Origin: Microbacterium sp. YJN-G
GTDB lineage: Bacteria; Actinomycetota; Actinomycetes; Actinomycetales; Microbacteriaceae
Length of the DNA stretch: 64,000 nt
Assembly (NCBI RefSeq): GCF_015040615.1
Contig: NZ_CP060402.1
Location: forward strand, 2,480,001-2,544,000
Direction of reading: 5' to 3'
This document shows positions 49,315 to 57,569 of this stretch, piece by piece (positions within the stretch are counted from its first letter, which is position 1; the number at the start of each line of letters is the position of its first letter). Under the pieces are notes generated by a model. The model saw only the letters and a program-made list of their open reading frames with translations, searched no databases and was not told the origin of the DNA. Position numbers and translations under genes: made by a program.

Positions 49315-49785
49315 ATGATCACAGTGGCACGCAACCGCCTGGCCGACCGAACCGACCGCAGCCTGCTTCGCGAACTCATCCGCAATCCCAGCAGCACCAC
49401 CCTCGCCTTGGCTGAGGCAACCGGTCTGGCCAGGAACACCGTGCGCGCCCGTCTCGTCCGATACGACGAGGACGGCACGCTGCGCTCCTTCCAGCGACGC
49501 ATCGATCCTGGCGTGCTCGGCTACCAGCTGAGCGCCTATGTCGTCACCAGCGTGACCCAGCGCAAGCTCGACCGCGTCGGGGAGTCGCTCGCCGCGATCC
49601 CGGAGGTCGTCGAAGTGCTCGGTCTGTCAGGCATCACCGATCTGATGATCCGCGTCGTCGCCCGAGACGCCGACGACCTCTACCGCATCGCGGGGCGCAT
49701 CCTCGACGTCGACGGCGTGAAACGCACCACGACCGGCCTGGTCATGCGCGAGATGGTCGCATACCGCGTCGAGCAGCTGCTCTGA
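49315..49785 (+). CDS. Lrp/AsnC family transcriptional regulator
   Basis: 156 residues. The N-terminal HTH (about 8-60) contains SLLRELIRNPSSTTLALAEA and GLARNTVRARLVRYDEDG. The C-terminal RAM/AsnC ligand domain (about 75-150) has VVEVLGLSGITDLMIRVVAR. The ATG at 49315 is close to its AGGA; a GTG three codons later (49324) is an alternative start. Lrp-type regulators respond to amino acids. It is divergent from the AceE-like gene and probably controls it, which would fit a 2-oxo acid derived from an amino acid. Upstream of tRNA-Ser. Confidence 0.88.
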   Translation: MITVARNRLADRTDRSLLRELIRNPSSTTLALAEATGLARNTVRARLVRYDEDGTLRSFQRRIDPGVLGYQLSAYVVTSVTQRKLDRVGESLAAIPEVVEVLGLSGITDLMIRVVARDADDLYRIAGRILDVDGVKRTTTGLVMREMVAYRVEQLL

Positions 49786-49847
49786 CCCTCGACCCGGGGC
49801 GGTTCATCGGCGCTCCGCCCATCGGATAGGATGGACAGGTTGTTCCT

Positions 49848-49935
49848 GGTGACGTGTCCGAGCGGCCGAAGGAGCACGCTTGGAAAGCGTGTGTTGTGCA
49901 AGCAACCGCGGGTTCGAATCCCGCCGTCACCGCCA
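49848..49935 (+). tRNA. tRNA-Ser (anticodon GGA)
   Basis: 88 nt including an encoded CCA (49933-49935). Acceptor arms are GGTGACG and CGTCACC. The anticodon stem CACGC/GCGTG encloses TTGGAAA with anticodon GGA. The long variable arm (TGTTGTGCAAGCAACC region) is typical of tRNA-Ser. The T arm contains GGTTCGAATCC. A TAGGAT box at 49827-49832 may be its -10. Confidence 0.96.
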
Positions 49936-49980
49936 ATGGTCCGAGCCCTGGGACGAAGTCCCGGGGCTCGGACCATTTCC
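49935..49980 (+). terminator. Rho-independent terminator of tRNA-Ser
   Basis: A 14-bp stem (49935-49948 with 49964-49977) continues with an inner 5-bp stem GGGAC/GTCCC around GAA and is followed by T residues. It begins at the last base of the tRNA CCA and ends in the AAT...ATT closing pairs, giving a short T-tract. Confidence 0.85.
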
Positions 49981-50128
49981 GTGGCGGTTGGCACTTCGGG
50001 CAATAGGGCCGCACGCGGCCGGAGGCTCCGCGCGCCGCCTGCCCGCACGACGCAGGCCGACCTCCGCGACGAGGCGTTGTGCGGAGCGGCCGCGAGGGAC
50101 TCCGATCCCGCCGTCGAGCGCACCAGCC

Positions 50129-50134
50129 TAGAGT
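50129..50134 (+). promoter_or_regulatory. -10 box of the leaderless oxidoreductase gene
   Basis: TAGAGT is followed by 7 nt and then the ATG at 50142, with no ribosome-binding site between. This is the same spacing as at 6102 and 38648 and predicts a leaderless transcript. Confidence 0.6.
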
Positions 50135-50141
50135 TTCCCTC

Positions 50142-51521
50142 ATGGCTGACATCGATGTGGACGTGCTCGTCATCGGATGGGGAAAGGGCGGCAAGACCCT
50201 CGCGGGAGCGCTCGGTCGCAAGGGACGATCCGTCGCCCTCGTCGAGCAGTCGAAGGCGATGTACGGCGGCAGCTGCATCAACATCGCCTGCATCCCGACG
50301 AAGGACCTCGTGCACAGCGCATCCGAACGCCGTCCCGAGGACGACCCGCAGGCCTGGTTCTCCGCCGCCGTCGGCGGCCGCGATGCGCTGACCGAGAAGC
50401 TCCGCGCCCGCAATCACGCGATGCTCGCCGAGGTCGCCACCGTCACCCTCATCGACGGCCGCGCCCGCTTCACCGGCGCGCACGACGTGCAGGTGACCGC
50501 GGGCGAGGACACGCTCACCGTGCACTCCGACACGATCATCATCAACACCGGGACAGAGCCGGCCGAGCCCCGGTTCCCGGTCGACAGCACGCGGGTGTTC
50601 GATTCGACCACGATCCAGCACGTCGATCCGCTCCCCGAGCGTCTGGTCGTGGTCGGCGGCGGATACGTCGGCCTGGAATTGACGGGGATGTTCTCGAAGT
50701 TCGGCTCGCAGGTCACGATGATCGACCACGGCGAGACGTTCATGCGGAACGAGGATCGCGACGTGGCGGATGCCGCCCGCGCCCTGCTCAAGGAGTCGGG
50801 CGTGCAGGTCATCCTCGGCGGCGATGTGCGCAGCATCCGCGACGAGGCCGGCAGCACGACCGTGGAACTCGCCGTCGGCGACAAGACCCGCACCCTCACG
50901 ACGGATGCCGTGCTCGTCGCGGTCGGCCGGCATCCGGTCACCGCTGAGCTCGGACTCGACGCCGCGGGCGTCGCGCTCGACGAGCGCGGCTACGTCGTCG
51001 TCGACGACCGGCTGCGCACGTCGGTCCCGCACATCTTCGCCGTCGGCGACGTCAACGGCGGACCGCAGTTCACCTACATCTCGCTGGACGACAACCGCAT
51101 CGTCATGGACGAGCTGAACGGACCGGGCACACGATCGACCACGGACCGCACGGCGGTGCCGTACACGGTCTTCCTCACCCCTCCGCTCGGCCGCGTCGGC
51201 ATGAACGAGGCCCAGGCGCGCGAGAGCGGGCGGCGCGTCCTCATCGCCGCGAAGCCCATCGTGGACATCGCCGCGATGCCGCGCCCGAAGATCGTCGGCG
51301 AGACCCACGGACTCATCAAGGTGCTCATCGACGCGGACTCCGACCTGGTGCTGGGAGCCGCAGTCTTCTCGATCGACGCGCAGGAGGTCATCAACCTCAT
51401 CGCCCTCGCCATGCGCCACGACGTGACGGCCACCGAACTGCGCGACAGCATCTGGACCCATCCTTCGAGCACCGAAGCGCTCAACGAGGTGCTCGCCACG
51501 ACCCGCCCCCTGGACGCCTGA
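50142..51521 (+). CDS. FAD-dependent pyridine nucleotide-disulfide oxidoreductase (class I)
   Basis: 459 residues. The N-terminal FAD motif VDVLVIGWGKGGKTLAGAL has Trp-Gly where GxGxxG is usual. The redox-active disulfide is C45/C50 in GGSCINIACIPTKDLVHSA. The NAD(P) fold is VVVGGGYVGLELTGMFSKFG, the second FAD contact HIFAVGDVNGGPQFTYIS, and the C-terminal dimer motif is SIWTHPSSTEALNEVLA. It resembles the RclA/mercuric-reductase-like branch, not a true lipoamide dehydrogenase, since the CxxxxC segment and the interface differ. It probably reduces a small disulfide, metal or reactive chlorine target. It is leaderless and stands alone. Confidence 0.87.
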   Translation: MADIDVDVLVIGWGKGGKTLAGALGRKGRSVALVEQSKAMYGGSCINIACIPTKDLVHSASERRPEDDPQAWFSAAVGGRDALTEKLRARNHAMLAEVATVTLIDGRARFTGAHDVQVTAGEDTLTVHSDTIIINTGTEPAEPRFPVDSTRVFDSTTIQHVDPLPERLVVVGGGYVGLELTGMFSKFGSQVTMIDHGETFMRNEDRDVADAARALLKESGVQVILGGDVRSIRDEAGSTTVELAVGDKTRTLTTDAVLVAVGRHPVTAELGLDAAGVALDERGYVVVDDRLRTSVPHIFAVGDVNGGPQFTYISLDDNRIVMDELNGPGTRSTTDRTAVPYTVFLTPPLGRVGMNEAQARESGRRVLIAAKPIVDIAAMPRPKIVGETHGLIKVLIDADSDLVLGAAVFSIDAQEVINLIALAMRHDVTATELRDSIWTHPSSTEALNEVLATTRPLDA

Positions 51522-51527
51522 GCCGGA

Positions 51528-52160
51528 TCAGCCGAAGAGCACGCCGTACATGGTGCTGCCCGGCCCCGACTCCAGCCGATGCATGCCGATCCGTTCATAG
51601 AACGCGCCGGCACCGGTGTTCTCCGGATTCATCCCCAGGTGCAGGCCCGGCACGCCGCGTCGGCGCAGCTCGGTGAACAGCGTCTCGATCAGTCGGCGTC
51701 CGAGTCCCTGTCCCTGCGTCTCGGGTAACAGATCGATGTGCAGGTGCGCCGGGTACTGCGTCGCATGCGCCTCACGGCCCGGTGCTCGACTGCTCGCGTA
51801 GCCGAGCATGCCGTCCTGGCGGGTCGGCTCAGCCTCCCCCGACAGCGGGTAGCGGGCCTCGACGCCCGGCCACCACTCATCCCGGAACCACGTCTCGAAG
51901 GCCTCGGTGTCGTCCGTCGACACGATGTAGCCGATCGTGCGTCCGTCGGGCGATTCCACGACCCAGGCGAGATCCGGATGCCGCTCCACGTACGGCACGG
52001 CGAAGATGTCGCCCCACAGCCGGTCATCGTCGAACAGGCCGGTGGCGTCGGCCCCGGCATCCGCCGTCCTCACGCACACCTCGTACATCGCGTCACGGTC
52101 GGAGGGCAGGTAGGGGCGGATGCGGGACACGGCTGCGCCGGACTCGGCCGGCTCGGTCAT
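51528..52160 (-). CDS. GNAT family N-acetyltransferase
   Basis: 210 residues. The GNAT fold is visible as RIRPYLPSDRDAMYEVCVRT, RTIGYIVSTDDTEAFE (central strand) and the acetyl-CoA site HIDLLPETQGQGLGRRLIETLF. The C-terminal LHLGMNPENTGAGAFYERIGM completes the domain. The insert between about 85 and 130 (WWPGVEARYPLSGEAE) matches the OGA-associated/long GNAT subfamily. The ATG at 52160 overlaps the stop of the PAP2 gene (ATGA). The substrate is unknown. Confidence 0.88.
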   Translation of the reverse strand: MTEPAESGAAVSRIRPYLPSDRDAMYEVCVRTADAGADATGLFDDDRLWGDIFAVPYVERHPDLAWVVESPDGRTIGYIVSTDDTEAFETWFRDEWWPGVEARYPLSGEAEPTRQDGMLGYASSRAPGREAHATQYPAHLHIDLLPETQGQGLGRRLIETLFTELRRRGVPGLHLGMNPENTGAGAFYERIGMHRLESGPGSTMYGVLFG

Positions 52161-52804
52161 GGAAGCTCCTTCTCGCTCGATGCGGAGACCGTGGCGTCCC
52201 GGGAAGGCAGGGCCCATCGCCCCAGCACGGCGGCCACCAGCAGGGCTGCGGCCGCGCCGATCAGCATCCCGCCGATCGTGTCGGTGAGCCAGTGCACGCT
52301 GAGGATCGTGCGCGACAGGGCCATCGCCAGTGTCCAGATGATGCCCGCGATGACGATCCACCGTTTTCGGAAGATGATGATCAGCACGACCGCGATGGTC
52401 GCCGCGTTGGCCGTATGCCCCGAGGGGAATGATCCGAAATCCGAGGGCACCAGCAGGTCCTCCGGCCGCGCGCGCCCGAAGATCTCCTTGATCAGCTGCG
52501 TCAGGCCGACGCTCACCAGGAAGGTCACCGCGGCGTAGACCGCGGCCCGCCATCGGCGCATCGCCGCCAGCATCCCGAGAAGCAGCAGGGGCACCAGGAA
52601 CGTGGCGACCCAGCCTCCGCCGATGATGTTCAGCGCGTAGGCGATCGATAGCATCCAGGGCTGCCGGATCTGCACCATCAGCCGGTCCCAGCTGGGATCC
52701 AGCCCGTCGACCGCTCCTCCGAAGAGGACGACGACCACCCACCCCAGGACGACGGCGGCGGCCAGCAGCGCGCCGCCCGAGATCAGCATCCGAGTTCGGG
52801 TCAT
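52157..52804 (-). CDS. PAP2-family membrane phosphatase
   Basis: 215 residues with five or six membrane helices. The three catalytic signatures are complete: KEIFGRARPED (C1, about 112-122), FPSGHTANAAT (C2) and SRTILSVHWLTD (C3), with the nucleophilic His in the last. Such enzymes remove phosphate from lipid pyrophosphates such as undecaprenyl pyrophosphate or from phosphatidate. The ATG at 52804 has no good ribosome-binding site and lies 6 nt after CAGAAT on the minus strand, so a leaderless start is possible. The acetyltransferase gene is coupled downstream. Confidence 0.9.
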   Translation of the reverse strand: MTRTRMLISGGALLAAAVVLGWVVVVLFGGAVDGLDPSWDRLMVQIRQPWMLSIAYALNIIGGGWVATFLVPLLLLGMLAAMRRWRAAVYAAVTFLVSVGLTQLIKEIFGRARPEDLLVPSDFGSFPSGHTANAATIAVVLIIIFRKRWIVIAGIIWTLAMALSRTILSVHWLTDTIGGMLIGAAAALLVAAVLGRWALPSRDATVSASSEKELP

Positions 52805-52866
52805 CGTCCTATTCTGCCTGTCACCGATCCGCCCGCCCTGCATGCGACCGGGGATACGCTCTGATC

Positions 52867-53202
52867 ATGAGCTTCGCCACCTCCCACCTGCTCCTCGCGG
52901 CATCCGCCGGCGACCTCGTCGCCTCGCACCCGGTCGAGGAGGGGCGCGTGCGTCCGCACCGCACCCTCGACGGCGACGGGTTCAAGATCCGCACTCTGGT
53001 CATGGATGCCGGATCGGTGCTGCGCGAGCACAAGGCTCCCGTGCCGATCCTCGTGACCGTCATCTCCGGGCGCATCCTGTTCCGCGTCGCCGGAGTCGAG
53101 TACGACCTCACCGCCGGTGGGACCATCCAGGTCGCGGCATCCGAGCCCCACGAACTGGAGGCCGTCGAGGCCTCGCACGTGCTGCTCACCCTGATGGGCT
53201 GA
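52867..53202 (+). CDS. Small cupin-domain protein
   Basis: 111 residues, a single cupin_2 barrel. The stretch VLREHKAPVPILVTVISGRI is the first cupin motif and GGTIQVAASEPHELEAVEAS the second. The potential metal ligands are His in EHKAP, Glu nearby and His in EPHELEA; the first motif has only one of the usual two His, so metal binding may be weak. Many such proteins are dioxygenase-like or sensor domains of unknown role. The ATG follows TACGCT by 6 nt (leaderless type). The gene is divergent from the PAP2 gene and convergent with the MFS gene. Confidence 0.82.
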   Translation: MSFATSHLLLAASAGDLVASHPVEEGRVRPHRTLDGDGFKIRTLVMDAGSVLREHKAPVPILVTVISGRILFRVAGVEYDLTAGGTIQVAASEPHELEAVEASHVLLTLMG

Positions 53203-53222
53203 CCCGCTCCCGTGCGCCCGGC

Positions 53223-54569
53223 TCAGGGGGCGAGCATCGCCACCGTGCGCGGACGCACGATCAGCCACAGCGCCAGGATCGCGATCACCGCGCAGCCGAC
53301 CATCACGATCGCCATGGTCGTCGCAGTGATCCCCGAACCTGTCGAGATCAGACCCACGGCGGGCGAGATGATCGCGGCGACGCCGTTGTTGCTGGCGCCG
53401 AGCACGGATGCCGCGGTGCCGGCCGCCTTGCCGTGCCGGTCCAGTGCCAGCACCTGCACGCACGGGAAGGTGAATCCGCAGGCGGTCATGAACAGCCACA
53501 GCGGGATCACCGTGCCCCAGAACCCGGCTCCGACCTGGTCGCAGACGATGATCGCCGTGCCCGAGATCAGCAGCATCACGGTCGAGAACGCCATCACCCA
53601 CTGCGGGCCGAAGCGCGCCGCCAGTCGCGAGGCCGCCTGCACCCCGCCGACCACGCCGATCGAGTTCGCCGCGAACAGCAGGCCGTATGCCTGCGGGTCG
53701 AGTCCGTGGGTCTGCTGGAACAGGAACGGCGAAGCCGAGAGGTAGGAGAACAGGCCCGAGAAGGTCATCCCGCCGATGATCAGCACGCCGACGAAGACCC
53801 GGTCCGAGAACACGCTGCGATAGCGCTGCAACACGGTGCTCGATCCGCGCTCCTGACGCCGCTCGCGCGGCAGGGTCTCGGGCAGCACGATGAGGGCGGC
53901 GACGAGCATGACGAACCCGTAGCCGGCGAGCACGACGAAGATCCCCCGCCATGGCATCACCGCGAGCAGGGCCGAGCCGATCAGCGGCGCGACGACCGGT
54001 GCGACGCCCGAGACCAGGGCGAGGCGCGACAGCATCACCACCAGGCGGCGTCCGCCGAACAGGTCACGCACGATCGCCATCGCCACCACGCCGCCGGCCG
54101 CGGCGCCGATGCCCATCACCACGCGCGCGCCGCCGAGCAGGATCAGATCCGGCGCGATGGCCGCGGCGACGCTGGCGAGCACATGCAGCGCGGTCACCGA
54201 GATGAGCGGCACCCGCCGGCCGACCTTGTCGCTGAGCGGGCCGACGACCAGCTGCCCGATCGCGAAGCCGATCATGGTGCCGGTGAGGGTGAGCTGGATC
54301 ATCGCCGCCGAGGTGGCGAAATCGGCCTCGAGCTGCGGGAACGCGGGCAGGTACAGGTCGATCGTGAACGGCCCGAGCGCGGTGAGCGCCCCGAGCAGGA
54401 TGATGTACAGCACCCGGCGGGCTGCGGGAATCGCATCCCCGGGGTGCAGCATGACCGGCGCGGTCGCCGGGTCGGAGCCGAGCGTGCGGATGGCTCCGGT
54501 GGGCGTGGACGTGCGGATCGTTCCGGTGATGATGCGGAGGCTGCCAGTGGGAGTGCGTTCGTCGGTCAC
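53223..54569 (-). CDS. Bcr/CflA-type multidrug efflux MFS transporter
   Basis: 448 residues with 12 membrane helices. A 45-residue N-terminal extension precedes the first helix (VLYIILLGALTALGPFTIDL), which carries the family motif ending in IDLYLPAFPQLEADF. The loop 2-3 motif A is GPLSDKVGRRVPL, and the helix 5 region has LVSGVAPVVAPLIGSALLAV, diagnostic of drug/H+ antiporters of the Bcr/CflA branch. The GTG at 54569 is the first start in the frame; an ATG at about residue 40 (MLHPGDAIPAARR) would remove most of the extension. It exports amphipathic drugs or metabolites. Confidence 0.9.
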   Translation of the reverse strand: MTDERTPTGSLRIITGTIRTSTPTGAIRTLGSDPATAPVMLHPGDAIPAARRVLYIILLGALTALGPFTIDLYLPAFPQLEADFATSAAMIQLTLTGTMIGFAIGQLVVGPLSDKVGRRVPLISVTALHVLASVAAAIAPDLILLGGARVVMGIGAAAGGVVAMAIVRDLFGGRRLVVMLSRLALVSGVAPVVAPLIGSALLAVMPWRGIFVVLAGYGFVMLVAALIVLPETLPRERRQERGSSTVLQRYRSVFSDRVFVGVLIIGGMTFSGLFSYLSASPFLFQQTHGLDPQAYGLLFAANSIGVVGGVQAASRLAARFGPQWVMAFSTVMLLISGTAIIVCDQVGAGFWGTVIPLWLFMTACGFTFPCVQVLALDRHGKAAGTAASVLGASNNGVAAIISPAVGLISTGSGITATTMAIVMVGCAVIAILALWLIVRPRTVAMLAP

Positions 54570-54696
54570 GCGGGACTTTCACAGAGAAGGCGGATGCTGC
54601 GCCGAAACGATTCGACGCGCGAGAAGTCTCCTATGTTACTCGCACGGCTCCCGCCCTTCGCACCCCGATCCTGCGTCCCGCGTCCCGAACGCCAAG

Positions 54697-54769
54697 CCGC
54701 GAGAAACCACATCGGCCGCGAGAAACCACGCGTGCGCGTGTTTCTCACGCGGAATGTGGTTTCTCGCGG
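54697..54769. repeat. Nested palindromic repeat downstream of the metB-type gene
   Basis: Outer arms CCGCGAGAAACCACAT (54697-54712) and ATGTGGTTTCTCGCGG (54754-54769) pair perfectly over 16 bp. A second direct copy of CCGCGAGAAACCAC begins at 54716 and pairs with GTTTCTC at 54739-54745 with one bulge. The architecture (unit, unit, inverted unit, inverted unit) is the same as at 5228-5315, with a GAAACC core in both. It probably terminates the minus-strand transcript ending at 54792. Confidence 0.75.
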
Positions 54770-54791
54770 GAGGGCGGAGCCGACGCCGGGG

Positions 54792-55946
54792 TCAGCGGGC
54801 GATGCGGCCGAGTGCCTCATCGAGGTCGGCGATGAGGTCGGAGACGTCTTCGATGCCGACCGACAGTCGCACCACGTTCTCCGGCACGGCCAGCGCCGTG
54901 CCGCGCACCGAGGCGTGCGTCATCTCGGGCGGGTAGCCGATCAGCGACTCGACGCCGCCGAGGGATTCGGCGAGCTGGAACAGCGAGGTCGACTCGGCGA
55001 GCGCGCGGGCCGCCTCGGGCCCCGCGCTCAGGCCCAGCGACAGCATCCCGCCGAAGCCGCTCATCTGCCGGGCGGCGATCTCGTGGCCGGGGTGCGATGC
55101 CAGACCCGGGTAGAACACGGTCTCGAACTCGGGACGCCCGGCCGCCCACTCGGCGATCGTCTGCGCGTTCTCGCTGTGCTGGCGCACCCGCACGGCGAGC
55201 GTCTTGATGCCGCGGGTGGTCAGCCACGCGTCCAGCGGGGCCGAGACGGCGCCGACGGCGAACTGCTGGAACTTCACGGCCTCCGCGAAACGGTCATCGC
55301 CCAGCACCACGGCGCCCCCGAGCACGTCGGAGTGCCCGCCGAGGTACTTGGTCGTTGAGTGCACGACGATGTCGGCGCCGAGAGCGAGCGGCTGCTGCAG
55401 CGCCGGCGAGGCGAAGGTGTTGTCGACGACGAGCACCGCACCGGCGGCGTGCGCGATCTCGGCGACCGCCGCGATGTCGACGATCTTCAGCAGTGGGTTG
55501 CTGGGGGTCTCGAGCCAGACGATCTTCGTCTCGGGGCGCAGCGCCGCGCGGACGGCATCCGGGTCCTGCAGCTCGACCGTGGTGGTCTCGATACCCCAGG
55601 GGGCGAGCACCTTGGTGAGCAGCCGGTAGGTTCCGCCGTACACGTCGTTGCCGAGCACGACATGGTCACCGGGGCGCAGGATGCCGCGCAGCAGCGCATC
55701 CTCCGCGGCCAGGCCCGACGCGAACGACAGTGCCGAGGCGCCGCCTTCGAGGGCGGCCAGCTGGGTCTCGAGCGAGGAGCGGGTCGGATTGCCGGCCCGG
55801 TTGTACTCGTAGCCCTCGCGGAAGCCGCCGATGCCGTCCTGCACGTGGGTGGAGGCCTGGTAGATCGGAGGGATGATCGCACCGGTGACGGGGTCGGGCG
55901 CCTGCCCGGCATGGATGGCTCGGGTGGCGAACGCGCGGTCGGTCAT
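54792..55946 (-). CDS. metB: Cystathionine gamma-synthase/gamma-lyase
   Basis: 384 residues, ATG at 55946 with GAGGAG upstream. The fold-type I motifs are YEYNRAGNPTRSSLETQLAA (47-67), the PLP-stacking DVYGGTYRLL (101-110), DNTFASPALQQPL, and Lys200 in HSTTKYLGGHSD. Its residues (YGGT, AGNPTR) are canonical, unlike the paralogue at 40633. Actinobacterial proteins of this type act as cystathionine gamma-synthase and/or gamma-lyase. It follows the cystathionine beta-synthase gene by 126 nt, so it probably runs the homocysteine to cysteine route as a gamma-lyase, though synthase activity is also possible. Confidence 0.9.
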   Translation of the reverse strand: MTDRAFATRAIHAGQAPDPVTGAIIPPIYQASTHVQDGIGGFREGYEYNRAGNPTRSSLETQLAALEGGASALSFASGLAAEDALLRGILRPGDHVVLGNDVYGGTYRLLTKVLAPWGIETTTVELQDPDAVRAALRPETKIVWLETPSNPLLKIVDIAAVAEIAHAAGAVLVVDNTFASPALQQPLALGADIVVHSTTKYLGGHSDVLGGAVVLGDDRFAEAVKFQQFAVGAVSAPLDAWLTTRGIKTLAVRVRQHSENAQTIAEWAAGRPEFETVFYPGLASHPGHEIAARQMSGFGGMLSLGLSAGPEAARALAESTSLFQLAESLGGVESLIGYPPEMTHASVRGTALAVPENVVRLSVGIEDVSDLIADLDEALGRIAR

Positions 55947-56072
55947 GACACTCCTCGTTGCAGGTCGGTGGCGGTCATCCCACGGTACGCCCGGATGCCG
56001 CGGCATCCGGCATCCTGTTACCGTTCGCGACGTCGGCGGCCCCTGTGAGGGGGCGAGGCAGCGCGGGGCGCG

Positions 56073-57467
56073 TCAGCGGGCGAGATAGGCGAGCAGATCC
56101 TGGCGGGTGAGCACAGTGTGCGGGCGGCCGTCGACCGTGACCAGCAGCGCATCGGCGTCGGCGAGCGCCGCGCGCGCCTGCGCGACGGGAGTGTGGATGC
56201 CGATCAGCGGCAGCCGCTCCCCCACATGCGCGCCGACCGGGTCGGCCGGCTGCGCCTCGCCGCGGAACAGCAGGTCGAGCAGCCCCTTCTCATCCACCGT
56301 GCCGACGACCTCGCCCATCATCACCGGCGGTTCGGCGCTGAGCACGAGCAGCTGCGAGACGTCGTACTCGCCCATGATGCCGATCGCCTCGAGCACGGTC
56401 TCGTCGGGGTGCGTGTGCACGAGCGCGGGAATGGCCCTGCCGGTCTCCTGCTTCTGGCGGATCACCGTGTCTCGCGCCGCCAGCACATCGGCGACCGTCT
56501 CACCCTCGTCGACCTCGTTGAAGCCGTAGGAGCGCATCCACGAATCGTTGAAGATCTTGCCGAGGTAGCCGCGCCCGCCGTCCGGGAGCAGCACCACCAT
56601 CACCGCGTCCGCGGGCAGCTCACGTGCCGCGCGCAGGGCGCCGACGACGGCCATCCCGCTGGAGCCGCCGACCAGGATGCCCTCCTCGCGGGCCAGCCGG
56701 CGCGTCATGGCGAAGGCCTCGGCATCCGTCACCACGACGATCTCGTGCGGCACCTGCGGGTCGTAGGCTCCCGGCCAGATGTCCTCGCCGACGCCCTCGA
56801 CGAGGTACGGGCGGCCGGTGCCGCCGGAGTACACGCTGCCCTCGGGATCGACGCCGATCACCCGGACTCTGTCATCCGAGACCTCGCGCAGGTAGCGGCC
56901 GGTGCCGGTGATCGTGCCGCCCGTGCCGACGCCGGCGACGAAGTGCGTGATGCGACCATCGGTGTCCCGCCAGATCTCGGGCCCTGTGGTCTCGTAGTGG
57001 CTGCGCGGACCGTTCGGGTTCTCGTACTGGTTCGGCTTGAACGCCCCCGGGATCTCGCGGGCGAGCCGGTCGCTGACGCTGTAGTACGACTCCGGGCTGT
57101 CGGCCGGCACCGAAGTCGGGGTCACGACCACCTCGGCGCCATAGGCGCGCAGCACGTCGATCTTGTCGGAGCCGACCTTGTCGGGCACGACGAACACGCA
57201 CCGGTAGCCGCGCTGCTGGGCGACCAGAGCGAGGCCGACCCCGGTGTTGCCGCTGGTCGGCTCGACGATCGTGCCGCCGGGCTTCAGGTCGCCCGACGCC
57301 TCGGCGGCGTCGATGATACGGCTGGCGATGCGGTCCTTCGCCGAGCCGCCTGGGTTGAGGTACTCGAGTTTGACGAGCACGGTGCAGGCGATGCCGTCGG
57401 TGACCCGGTTGAGCCTGACCAGGGGCGTGTCGCCGACGAGGTCGACGATGTTCTCGGCATAGCGCAT
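56073..57467 (-). CDS. cbs: Cystathionine beta-synthase
   Basis: 464 residues. The PLP domain (about 1-320) has Lys44 in LEYLNPGGSAKDRIASRIID, the substrate loop EPTSGNTGVGLALVA and phosphate loop GVGTGGTITGTGRYL. Two CBS domains follow (about 335-460, LVHTHPDETVLEAIGIMGEY and IGIHTPVAQARAALADADA). It condenses serine and homocysteine to cystathionine, the first transsulfuration step, in the cytoplasm. The CBS pair may bind adenosyl ligands and regulate activity. The gene is upstream of the metB homologue on the same strand. Confidence 0.94.
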   Translation of the reverse strand: MRYAENIVDLVGDTPLVRLNRVTDGIACTVLVKLEYLNPGGSAKDRIASRIIDAAEASGDLKPGGTIVEPTSGNTGVGLALVAQQRGYRCVFVVPDKVGSDKIDVLRAYGAEVVVTPTSVPADSPESYYSVSDRLAREIPGAFKPNQYENPNGPRSHYETTGPEIWRDTDGRITHFVAGVGTGGTITGTGRYLREVSDDRVRVIGVDPEGSVYSGGTGRPYLVEGVGEDIWPGAYDPQVPHEIVVVTDAEAFAMTRRLAREEGILVGGSSGMAVVGALRAARELPADAVMVVLLPDGGRGYLGKIFNDSWMRSYGFNEVDEGETVADVLAARDTVIRQKQETGRAIPALVHTHPDETVLEAIGIMGEYDVSQLLVLSAEPPVMMGEVVGTVDEKGLLDLLFRGEAQPADPVGAHVGERLPLIGIHTPVAQARAALADADALLVTVDGRPHTVLTRQDLLAYLAR

Positions 57468-57516
57468 GGGTTCAGGGTAGACGCGCGGATGCCGGATGCT
57501 GGGCGTGTGTTTCGGC

Positions 57517-57563
57517 GGGGCTGGGCGTCTGGGGCCCTTCGAGAGCCTCAGGGACCCAGCCCC
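57517..57563. repeat. REP-like palindrome, second copy, probable terminator of the sugar ABC operon
   Basis: Positions 57529-57559 are an exact inverted copy of 30730-30760 (31 nt, 13 kb away). Flanking GGGGCTGGG (57517-57525) and CCCAGCCCC (57555-57563) close a longer stem. It lies 7 nt after the MalG-type stop at 57570 on the minus strand, which suits transcript termination. Confidence 0.85.
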
Positions 57564-57569
57564 TGCCAG

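Noticed and set aside
38673..49935. Genomic island integrated at tRNA-Ser
   Set aside because: The catabolic cluster lies on the 5' side of the tRNA, no integrase is present, and no duplicated tRNA 3' end was found.
49981..50141. Minus-strand frame with RVRPYCPKCQPPRK resembling the end of a Fpg/Nei DNA glycosylase zinc finger
   Set aside because: Only one Cys pair and no upstream domain are present. The stretch lies between a terminator and a leaderless gene. It may be a degraded fragment, but the similarity is too short to call a pseudogene.
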